Source: Nageia nagi
Lineage: Eukaryota > Pinophyta
Assembly: GCA_050084985.1 (NCBI GenBank)
Contig: JBITNC010000001.1
Coordinates: 153,388,001-153,452,000, forward strand
Length of the DNA stretch: 64,000 nt
Direction of reading: 5' to 3'
Shown: piece by piece, positions 12,467 through 21,582 of the stretch
Position numbering within the stretch: the stretch's first letter is position 1
Layout: each line of letters opens with the position of its first letter
Position numbers and translations under genes: made by a program
Notes under the pieces: generated by a model
Seen by the model: the letters and a program-made list of their open reading frames with translations, nothing else
Databases searched by the model: none
Told to the model about the DNA's origin: nothing

Positions 12467-14250
12467 TTGATTTTCCAAGATCAAAAATTTATAATTATGG
12501 ATGGAGCCATGTCTACAATTTCTTTGGAGAAGGCTAGGGAGTGGCTTAGGATAAATCATGCAGATGATACCCTCATGAGATTAGGCTTGAACAATCTTGT
12601 GGTTTTTGATCATGTGCAACATGGCCTTCCTCTTCTCATAGCCTTAGTAGAGCATTGGTACTAGGAAACCAACACATTTCACCTGCCCCTATGTGAAATG
12701 ATAATGACTCTTTAGATGTGTATCGTATATGGGGTATTCCAATTTATGGGTAGCTAATATAGTATATCAAGGTTTTAGATAATGAGGATCAGTAGTGGTA
12801 TGAAAAGTGGCTCATAGGAGAGGAGAACCATGATTGGGAGCATAGGGCCTCTAACTTGCATAAAGCATGCAAGTTTTCATCCCTCACTAGGCATCTAAGG
12901 CTTCTTATTGCCTCCATTATTTCTAGCTATGTGTTTTTGAATAAGAGTAGTTAGATATTTCCCTTAGGGATGGTTGGATAGTTAGGACATACTCCTATTA
13001 TTATGGTTGTAGTATACTAGGATATACATAATTTACTTTTCATGGATAACTTAAACATCATTATTTCTCATGCAAGTTTGCTACAAGTGTATTCATATGA
13101 GAAGATGGTTATGATCTCACTTGTGGGACTCCCAAGAGCTATGGAGAATACAAAATATATAGCATTGACATGTTAGGTTTCTAGGCTTCATGGATACTAG
13201 TATCCACACACATTAGAGGCAAGGTGATGGGAGATTGATAAACTCCATCTAAAGGACCTAGTGTGGGTATCATATGTAGATTATATTTGGGAGGATACCT
13301 ACTAGCTTGCATGGGTGAGCTAGCCATGCTTCCTTTAAACCAAAAGGAAGATTCTATAGCTATACTTACCATAGTGAGTGCTAAGGTAACTCAAAATTTA
13401 GTAGGTTATTCCCCCTACCCTAGTATAGTGCATCCCCTAGAAAGTGGAGAGGGATGCCCCACGAGGGATCCAAATTATGCCTACATGGGTGACTACATGA
13501 GAGAATCCATGCGATGCAAACCCCATAAAACCCATGGTTATGATCCCAAGAATAGTGAGGGGATATACAACATGGTGGATTATTGTGATACCAGCCCCAC
13601 TAGGCATGGAAGAGGATGATGAAGGTAAGGAGATGGTTGTTGCTCCCTTGAAGAGGTATTTTTATTAGGATAAGAAGAACATGGATAATGCCATGCATGG
13701 ATTCCTAGTACAAGATAATTCATCCATACAAGCACTAAGGTTAGAGGCTTTGGGTGAGGCTATTCCACTTGTATTAGTAGGTAAGAATTTATTATACACT
13801 TTTAGGTTTATGACTTTTTAACTTTTGGTTAACATACTATGGATTAGTAACTTATGACCTCTATGTATTTAAAAGAGAGATGGCCACCTAGATCACTTCC
13901 CTAGAGGATTAGATTAAGAGATTATATCCTTTTGAGGTGATGGTTCTTGACCTACAGACACAACTATCCACCCTACAGTCCATACTTTTAGTGAGGGATG
14001 CACAAATAGCATACATGGATCAGTCCATGAAGAGGTTACAAGAGAGGGTGGACATGCCTCCAACAAATGAGTAGTGAGCCCTTATTCAATAGCTTATGAT
14101 AACATAGAGAAGAGGGATAAGGATATTATTTTACTTAGAAGAAAATATGAGATGACCAAGGCAATCATGACCTCTCATGATATTAGTTCTAGTGATGTGT
14201 TAGGTGGGATATCCATTTTTTGATAGAGTAGAAATAGTAGTGTTAGTATG
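12467..14250 (+). pseudogene. Plant mobile domain (PMD) gene, antisense in the pol-less element
   Basis: Plus-strand text from 12,467 reads AREWLRINHADDTLMRLGL, then PLLIALVEHWY, and after a TAG gives ETNTFHLPLCEMIMTL. The pattern ALVE-x-W followed by TFHLP-x-GEM-x-TL is the core of the plant mobile domain, a family shared by transposons, some Ty3/gypsy elements and a few host genes. A one-base frameshift near 12,715 moves the continuation to a frame reading DVYRIWGIPIYG. Further open pieces run through 13,263-13,619, and a coiled-coil C-terminus near 13,900-14,080 includes VLDLQTQLSTLQSILLV. Several stops are present. The gene runs against the direction of gag and LTRs, matching the antisense PMD gene of the large element. 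Confidence 0.7.
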
Positions 14251-14338
14251 AGAGTATCTATACCTAGTGAAGCAAGGAGTAGTAGTAGTATTGCATGCCA
14301 CAAAGTTGTATTATGAGACATGATTCCACCCATTTTTG

Positions 14339-14422
<84 letters not shown>
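14339..14422. repeat. Compound microsatellite (AT)n(GT)n(GA)n
   Basis: Three perfect dinucleotide tracts abut: AT at about 14,339-14,354, GT at about 14,355-14,385 and GA at about 14,386-14,422. They lie just beyond the 3' end of the PMD gene. Confidence 0.95.
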
Positions 14423-14426
<4 letters not shown>

Positions 14427-15186
14427 TTTTGGCTCCCAATTATATGTATCATTTTGAATGCATGCTAAATTTTTATTTTTATTTTGTGAATAAATGATTT
14501 AATTGCCTATAAAGTTATACTTATATAATTTACAATTTTAGTTTCATAGTACAAGTTTCAAAGTTGTAAACAATCAAACCATAGACACCACTGCGTGCAT
14601 ATTTTCATAAAAGAATAATTCAACCTATGAACTAAAAGCAAGTATATAACAAACCTAATGAACACATTCCATTATTTAATTCAAACTAATAAATTAACTA
14701 AATCAATGTTTCACCATTTGTAGTGGAAAAATAATCATGAATCCAAGATAGTTTTTAATTTTATTTAATTGGACTTAAAACCTAATGACATGCCCTTAAG
14801 ACATTTTACAAGACCTTAAAGAAGAAAGGTATACTATTCATTTTTATTCTAGTCTAATAAACACACTTTGTTAATGGCATAAAAATAGTCGCACACTATG
14901 AACAACATGGTTTTTGAAGAGTTTACAAGAAAAATGTATGAGGGACTTGATTAGAGTCTAACTAGAACAGGGATGAAACCATGACAATAATTCTATGATA
15001 ATGAAAAATACACATTCGAGAATTTAGAATATATCATACCTATGATACACTATAATTTTTTATTTTTTGAATTTAAGTAATAACTTTGCATACCTATAAT
15101 GGTCTAGCAACCCATACACATTTTACAGATGTAGGTACAAAAATAGGCACCTTTCTAGTGGTATATTTTACATTGTTAATAGCATG
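14423..15186. other. Non-coding DNA between PMD gene and gag of the pol-less element
   Basis: No protease, RT, RNase H or integrase motif was found on either strand. This is where a complete Tat element would carry more than 5 kb of pol. Confidence 0.5.
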
Positions 15187-17109
15187 CTAATAGTATTGCA
15201 CATTGTTAGTAGCATTCCTTGTGTAAGCTTCATCATTGCATTTTGTTCTCACTTCATGATGGGTTTTACTTGCTTGTTTATGATATTTTTTGCATTTATT
15301 TATGTTAGAAAAATAATAATTCATACAATACGAAGTACTTAACAAACCAATGAAACCTTTTGGTTGTTGAGTTATCTTTGGTAAAGGGTTTATATATATC
15401 TTCAAATATCAATTATTAGGATGTACATACCCTTCTTCTACTTCAATATTATCATCCATATGAATTGTTTTATTTTCAATAAAATCATGAATAATATTTC
15501 TTAAGATCCTACAATTTTTTATTCAATTCCCTGGTGTCCTATGATAATTGCAAAACTCTTCATATCTATAATTTTCAAGAACATAATTAAGAAAGTGATG
15601 CTAAACCATAGGTGGAAGATTAAAAATAATTTTTAATAACACATAAAGAATATTATCAATAGTATGAGTTAGCTTAATAAAATTCCTTTTTGGTCTAGTC
15701 TCTTTTCTATCAACATTAGTTGTAGCATACACTTGAGATTTATCAATCTTTTCATATACTTGAGTGTTATCTTTCTTTTCATATGTTTGAGATTTTGGAT
15801 AATGTTGCTTATAAGGTTGCTTGATACAATCTTCCTTTTTAAGAAAAATATTTATCATTTAAGCTAATATCAATCTAGTATTAGATACAACCCATAATTA
15901 TACACTAGAAATAGAGCATTTAAAAAAGTATTCTTCAAATCTTTTTTAGGCACAAAGATTTTATTTGCAGTCTATTTTTACACTTTCACAAAATCATATA
16001 TAGATTGATTAGATAATTACTTAATTTTACAAAAATACTTGAATTAAACTTTTTTTGTGATATTATATCTAAATTTTTTTAAAAACTTATATACCAAATC
16101 CTCATACTTATCTATACTCTTTTCAAGAAGACTAAAGTACCATTTCAACACATCATCTTTCAAGCTACTTGAAAATAATTTTGTAAGCATATCTCTATCA
16201 TGAACATATTCAATACCTTCCACTTGAAATTTTTTAACATGCATTTTTGGATCTTGTAAACCATCAATATAATAAATTTTAAACTCTTTTTTATTGACAA
16301 ACAACTTGGAAATAATTCTATTAGTAAATGGGAACTTTAAGCAACATAAAAAATCATCTTCGTCATATTTATGCATATCCTTTTCTAAGTTCTCAATCCT
16401 TTCCTGTATTGTCTTTCCATTATTGGTCACTATAGGAGGTTGATTTGGTTGTTGGTTTTGCACGTGGGCGTATTTCCTATAGGTATGTTTCCCTTTAGAG
16501 ATGTTGGTGGAATTTTTGGTGGTGCATTGCTATTTTGAGAGGTTGGTTTATATGCTTTTTCCCTTCTAAGTTCATCCTCTTTTGGTGACACAAATGGTCT
16601 AATCCTATGTAGTCTTTTATGTTCAAGTTTATCATGTTTTTCTTTTGACCAATTATGGTTATGCACATAAGCATTATTAATTACATAAGAAACAAGTTTA
16701 GGAACATTTTCTAAAATTTCATCATCAAGAAAAATGCTCTTACCTTTATCCATATAATAAACACTTAAGAAACATATGTAGATTTCAACCTTCAGACTAA
16801 TTTACCGAAGGCTCAGACTTCACTTCACTCTCCTCATCATCATCCTCAATGATTACCTTTTTTATGGGTTTAATGTCCTCCATTTACACAATGTTAGCAA
16901 CAAGCATATAGTTTATGCCATTGATGACATTTTTCTTGATGGTAGAAGCCCTTATTTTTGGACCCTACATTTTCATAAGAAAATAAACTATTTGAGGATT
17001 GCGAAGTCATAAGATTTGCTTCTAATAACTCATAATTTGTTAGAATATCTATAACCTCTTCAGCATTGTTAGTAAGATAATATTCCAACTTTTCTTTATT
17101 AGATAGCAA
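15187..17109 (-). pseudogene. gag: Tat-like Ty3/gypsy gag relic
   Basis: Minus-strand segments run in order from 17,109 down. An N-terminal piece lies at 17,109-16,894 and a basic piece at 16,753-16,430. The capsid-like block at 16,463-16,044 contains FQVEGIEYVHDRDMLTKLF and DDVLKWYFSLLEKSI, matching the retrotransposon gag pattern of the large element (LAGQALDWYNSLP). A piece at 15,858-15,601 reads RKETRPKRNFIKLTHTID, the counterpart of PKPKRNFTPLSEPLAEIL. Then EEFCNYHRTPGN and NCRILRNIIHDFIENK, at about 15,590-15,480, form a knuckle-like C/H motif like FCAYHREKGH in the large element. Stops interrupt all parts. It would have packaged RNA; here it is decayed. Confidence 0.75.
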
Positions 17110-17618
17110 TTCCTTTATTGATCTAACATGTCTAGAAATTCTATCTAATTCTTCAATTTTAGCATCACTATCGAAGTATCACCATGGCTTCCTACACTTA
17201 CATTTTCAAAATCATAATCAACAAAAGCCATAATGATATTATTAGGGGTTTATCCAATAATATTAATTCTTTTAATCAAACTCATAGATTTAGTATCATT
17301 ATCCTCATCAATATCCATTATTTAATTGGGATCAAGCTCTTGCATAGGTAAATCAAGGTTAACCCTAATACTTCTCCTGATCCCATCAAAATGAAACTTA
17401 GTTCTAGAAACCCTAGATTATTCTTCATTCAAATTAATATTTGGAATATAGGCATAACAAACCCTAGTTTTATCATTTTCTCAAGTCATTACTCTAAGCA
17501 ACTTGGGTAAGGGAAGAGATAATAACATGAATGGGTTCATGAATTCAAAGAAGGAATGCCTTAGAATGGAATCTAGGTGTGTAAGAATATTGATTTCACC
17601 AAAATATAGACCCTAAAT

Positions 17619-18311
17619 TGTGTAAAATATAATTTATAAAATGATCTACAATATAAGAAGAGATAGATATGTACACTTTATTAGATACTATAAATATGCA
17701 TGAAAAGCATACACCTGATATAAAGTGTATGTACAATCCTCAAAAGCAAACGGTAATGAATCTTTGGAGGATTAAGATCAGATTAGAGGCAAGCTCATAA
17801 TGGATATTTGCATGTATGAATCAATAGTCTCAGCCATAAAAATATGGAACCCTTGATCCTTAATATGTACACTATTAATAATGTTGAATATGCAAAATTA
17901 TAGAGTGTGCCAAAGATATAAAGTTTCAGAGCTTAGCATACAAGAATTTCTCATAATATATGGCATTAAAAGACATCATTTCTTGATGAAAATTATGGTA
18001 TATAACCACCTATTAGATATATTTTCATATCAAAGAGTTTTTCAATGTATGGAGGTCAACTTATTCCACTCACATATATATCATCCAAGGACATAGAATG
18101 GAGTGAAAGTCATCCTTTGGAAATAATATAATCATTTTTGTATTCAAGATACTTTAAAATATGAACCATGATACATAATATAATGTTTAATATAACACAT
18201 GTTATTGCATTGTAATATCAAATTTATCTTGGCATTTGTAATATTGCAATAAGTCTATAAGTCTAAATATGATTTATTAAATAAATAATAAATCATTTTT
18301 AGGCATCTACA
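17619..18311 (-). repeat. 5' LTR of the pol-less element
   Basis: About 693 bp, the direct-repeat partner of 9,675-10,335. On the minus strand it begins TGTAGATGCC and ends ACACA, so it has TG...CA ends. The sequence following it on the minus strand contains ATTTTGGTGAAATC, which may hold a primer binding site, but no tRNA could be assigned. It is longer than the 3' copy mainly because of an insertion near 18,215-18,245. Confidence 0.75.
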
Positions 18312-18614
18312 AAAACTAGAGATAATGGTTTAAAAATACATGATTACATCCTTGTCGATCTTATTGCAAAGAAATACCGACATATCCTACTTCAAAAATC
18401 ACTATAAAAGGCTTTTTCATATCTATGAAAAGTTATTTTTCACTCATTTACCATCTCCATTGAAATAAATTTTTTCAAATATTAATGTATTAATACCACC
18501 TTACCCAAAATCATTTTGTTGATATAAAAGAATAAAATCGCATATAAATCAAAATAATTTTTTTGATATATAATAGTCCTTAAATCATTGACATAATTAA
18601 AAAGAAGTCTCCAT

Positions 18615-18922
18615 GAATAATTATGCATGATGGTTGTAAAGACTTTAATAACATCATGAGTGAATTTTATTATATTTTTCTTGGGATGAATAATTATACA
18701 TGTATTGTTTACCTTCTTGGTTGTGCAATAAGCTTTGAACTTCATTTTCAAGATTCCCATAAAACCTAAATCAAATGTGTGGATTTGTCTTCTTGGTGCT
18801 TATAGATCACATAAGAATGTAGGAATAGGGGAATTTTTAGCAACAATCATTTTTCTATTAGAGCCTAAAAATGCTTCATCTTATATTCTTCTTCCACATA
18901 TTTATGTTGAATTAGATAGTTG
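18615..18922 (+). pseudogene. PPR relic, part upstream of the Tat insertion
   Basis: Text beginning HDGCKDFNN near 18,620 continues as MSEFYYI, NNYTCIVYLLG, then from about 18,747 IPIKPKSNVWICLLGAYRSH, GEFLATIIFLLEPKNASSY and ILLPHIYVELDS up to the insertion point. This follows the order of the final PPR motif and E motif of PLS-class PPR proteins (the standard text being close to MPIKPDSNVWGSLLGACRIH and YVLLSNIYAE). The frame resumes at 36,456 after the retrotransposon. Upstream of 18,615 the sequence is no longer recognisable. Confidence 0.8.
18918..18922. other. Target-site duplication AGTTG, left copy
   Basis: AGTTG directly precedes the 5' LTR and the identical AGTTG follows the 3' LTR at 36,456-36,460. 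A five-base duplication is usual for Ty3/gypsy integration and fixes both element borders. Confidence 0.95.
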
Positions 18923-19121
18923 TGTAGACACCTAAAAATGTCCCTTCTTAGCTAGTAAACATTAAAATAATCATAACTCTTCGCAACAATATAAAATAGG
19001 TTTAAAAACCCTATTATTGGATAGCCCCATCAAGTACATGCGAAACGGGTGGTCACATGACTCTTTTTAGGTAAAATTGGATATTAGGTGGTCAATTAAT
19101 ATTGTCACAAAGTTAAAAACC

Positions 19122-19196
19122 CAGTCGCTGGTGACCTAAGACAGTCGTTAGCATTTTGAGCCAGTCGTCAGCGTTCGTATGGTAAACGTCGGTGAC
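19122..19196. repeat. CpG-rich 13-bp motif array in the 5' LTR
   Basis: Four copies of a degenerate motif with ancestral form near AACGCCGGCGACT. Three are in reverse orientation (AGTCGCTGGTGACC, AGTCGTTAGCATTTT, AGTCGTCAGCGTTCG) and one is forward (AAACGTCGGTGACT). They are about 20 bp apart and lie 150-225 bp upstream of the TATA box. The 3' LTR has the matching array at about 35,811-35,885. Confidence 0.75.
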
Positions 19197-19345
19197 TCTG
19201 TAACAGCCGAACAAGGAGCCAAAATAGCGAAAGAAAGTTGAAATGATTCATCTTTCCAAGATGATGTGGATAGAGGGGGTCAGTTATGACCTACGGTGGC
19301 TCTTCACTTCCTCTTACCAGCCTTTTGAATATCCCATCCAAAATC

Positions 19346-19353
19346 TATAAATA
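19346..19353 (+). promoter_or_regulatory. TATA box of the 5' LTR
   Basis: TATAAATA lies midway in the LTR, is conserved in the 3' LTR at 36,035-36,042, and is followed by an A-rich stretch with no CpG. It probably sets the start of the genomic RNA. Confidence 0.65.
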
Positions 19354-19769
19354 CAAGTTAATACAAAGCAAAAGAGAGAGAATCTTGACCCATTTTGAGG
19401 TAGGGTAATGTTGCCAAAATCTTATGAGCTACTACATTTTATTATTTTATGCTAATTTCAATTCTATACATGTCATACATAGATGCTTTGATGTTATTGT
19501 CTTTTGTATGTGTGTAGGATTTATAGGTTCATATCAAGGAAAGAAGCAAGCAAATCAAAAACAATGGAGATCTAATACTCTTATTTTGGCAAATAGCATT
19601 TGTAAAAGTCCCTTCCAAGGGCCAATTGTAGTCTTAATTGAAAATCAATATCATTTTGCATTTATAACATGTTTATCTATTTTACATAATTTGAGGTTCA
19701 GTGAAAGTTTAAGAATAATTTGCAGTTCATGTTATTCTACATTCTAGCTTTATTTTCACTGCAACATTC

Positions 19770-19789
19770 TGGCGCTAGAAGGAGGGCCC
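19770..19789 (+). other. Primer binding site
   Basis: TGGCGCTAGAAGGAGGGCCC begins three bases after the 5' LTR. The leading TGG pairs with a tRNA CCA end, and TGGCG starts are common in Ty3/gypsy elements. I could not assign the tRNA with confidence. Confidence 0.75.
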
Positions 19790-21582
19790 TTCCATTATTG
19801 ATAGGGAGGTTTTTTGTTTGTAATGATTTTACCTTTCTGTTATTCTATTTATTCGAATTTCTCCATGAACTAACTTCAAATTTTGCATTCTATGCATTTC
19901 AGGAAATCTGTTGCAGAAATGCCAGCGACTGGAAGCGGACGCCGATGACATAGAAGGAATGCCAGCGTTTCACATAGTAATCCAGACTAAATGCTACCAA
20001 TTGGGATAAAACACCGATGACTCATAATAAATGCCAGTGACCTCTGTTTAAACACCGGTGACTCACAGCCAGGTCATTTTGTCTCTTTTTGTTATTCTTG
20101 AAAAATTAAAATAAAATGCATAATGTATTGTTAAATTGGAAGGATGTTTTTGAATGTGATTCCTTTGCCTATAATGCATATAAGAATGGGTAGAAAAGAT
20201 TAAATGCATTTTTTATTAATTTATTTTAGGTTATGTAAAATGTTATGTATTTACTTTCATGTTTGGGTGAAGGGTACGTACACATTAATACTTTTTATCT
20301 TGTCTACTTATGCTCTCCCTTTGCGCTTCGTGCGATCTAAGGTGACCAGAATAGACTTGATAAGTAGGAGTAATTAACTTTTCTTTCACATTCACATTAT
20401 CATTAATTTGGTTAATTTACTTACACATAATACTTCCACAATTGGAAGGGGTAAATGAATCACAATTAATTTGGAATGAACCTTAAAAGAAATAAATCGA
20501 GTTTTGGTAGTGTAAATCATATTAAAAGATTAATGAATTAGAGGGATTCGAATACATTAAGTACTTTCACTTAACAAAGTATGCTCTCACTTTTGCGCTT
20601 CAAGCGATCCTAAGTGATCAGAAATAAGTTAAGTGAAAGAGGTAAAATTTGTTTACATATTATTTGGAATTATACTTCACATTAACACTCTTAAAGAGGT
20701 CTGCCCTTACCACTCCATTGGAGGTCGAAGGGAGGTGACTCTTGGAGGAGTAATTGAACCTCACTTAATTAATCTATCTACACTTAATGACTTTTTACTA
20801 AGTCTGCTCTTACCACTCCATTGGAGGTCGAAGAGATATGTGACTAGTAAGAAGAGGGAATTTATCACATATAAAACTTCCACAGCTGGAAGGAGTTAAT
20901 GAACATCATTAAGAGGTTGGATAACGAATCGCATTATAATTAAAAAGAACAACGGGGTTTATTAAGGTCAAGATTCACTTAAAATAAACTTTGATTGCAT
21001 CACATTAAATTAAGATAAATAAATGGACATGAATGTTTGGGAGGGTAGTATGCATAAATGTACTTTACTTGTTTAAATGCACTTCATAAAGCCTTAAAGG
21101 AATAATTGAACATTAACGAGTTGGATGTCACTACCAACCGTTAATTCTTACTTCTTTGTATCCACCGACCTAACACACTTGAAGCCATAGAGCCAAGTTA
21201 CACTTGGAGGTGATGACCAAGGTAACTTTCCTTTAGGTAGGAGTCAAAAAAGGAGACTCATCTAGAACCAAGCCAAAAGCCATAGAAACTTGCAAACATT
21301 CTTTAGAATTACCCAACCTACCTTGTTTAACACTTGACTAGTCTAACAAACTAGGAGAATTAAAAAGATTAAAAGTGAACAACTCATATCGTCCATTTAA
21401 CTTAGACATTAAAAATATGTGAAAAAGTTAAACAAGATAATCACAAAGTTAAACAAGATAATCACTTCGTTAAAAGTAGATTTGCATATAGGCTATTTGT
21501 GCATTAAATTGTTTTCTCGAAAATATAATATAAAGATAAAAAGAGAGTTTCTTTTTACGATGCTTGTTTATAATATCTAAAT
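19790..21582 (+). other. Tat leader with motif array and structured repeats
   Basis: A 1.8-kb untranslated leader between PBS and gag. It holds seven tandem copies of the CpG-rich motif at 19,918-20,062 (for example AAACACCGGTGACT and AAACACCGATGACT, about 20 bp apart), then four related stem-loop units between 20,304 and 20,854, and two perfect six-base-stem palindromes at 20,433-20,448 and 20,877-20,892. In Ty3-type elements and retroviruses this region carries the packaging signal. That role here is inference. Confidence 0.65.
20304..20892 (+). other. Four stem-loop units in the leader
   Basis: Units 1 and 2 share TGCTCTC, GCGCTTC and GCGATC but have different outer stems: CTACTTA/TAAGTAG (20,304-20,310 with 20,361-20,367) and CTTTCACTTAAC/GTTAAGTGAAAG (20,564-20,575 with 20,628-20,639). 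Units 3 and 4 share an inner palindrome CTCCATTGGAG flanked by CCCTT/AAGGG in unit 3 and CTCTT/AAGAG in unit 4, a compensatory pair. Unit 4 also has CTTTTTACTAAGTC (20,791-20,804) pairing with GACTAGTAAGAAG (20,842-20,854), with one bulge and one G-T pair. Different sequences that stay self-complementary suggest folded RNA. Function unknown. Confidence 0.55.

Larger units (their letters stand above)
9675..18311 (-). mobile_element. Old Tat-like LTR retrotransposon lacking pol
   Basis: Direct repeats at 9,675-10,335 and 17,619-18,311 are diverged LTRs. Read on the minus strand, the right copy begins TGTAGATGCCTAAAAATG, close to the start TGTAGACACCTAAAAATG of the large element at 18,923. From right to left the order is 5' LTR, gag-like coding (17,109-15,187), then a PMD gene on the opposite strand (12,467-14,250), a spacer, a polypurine tract and the 3' LTR. 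Protease, RT, RNase H and integrase were not found, and only about 900 bp separates gag from the PMD gene. It would therefore be non-autonomous. No convincing target-site duplication was found: TAAAG on the left, AAAAC on the right. Confidence 0.75.
18923..19766 (+). repeat. 5' LTR of the Tat element
   Basis: 844 bp, from TGTAGACACC to CACTGCAACA. It contains an array of CpG-rich 13-bp motifs at about 19,122-19,196 and a TATA box at 19,346. The open frame across its 3' half (19,424-19,747) is also present in the 3' LTR and looks incidental. Confidence 0.95.

Noticed and set aside
14339-14422. Dinucleotide tracts considered as CRISPR-like or satellite array
   Set aside because: Pure dinucleotide runs without spacers, hence a compound microsatellite.
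9670-18316. Target-site duplication for the pol-less element
   Set aside because: Left flank TAAAG and right flank AAAAC do not match; the element is old or its ends were altered, so none is claimed.
18482-18760. 92-codon minus-strand open frame that vaguely resembles RT text
   Set aside because: The plus strand over the same bases carries clear PPR text continuing into the E motif, so this is a shadow.
19424-19747. 107-codon open frame in the 5' LTR, with a 117-codon partner in the 3' LTR
   Set aside because: It lies downstream of the LTR TATA, has no recognisable motif and is simply AT-rich DNA present twice because LTRs are repeats.
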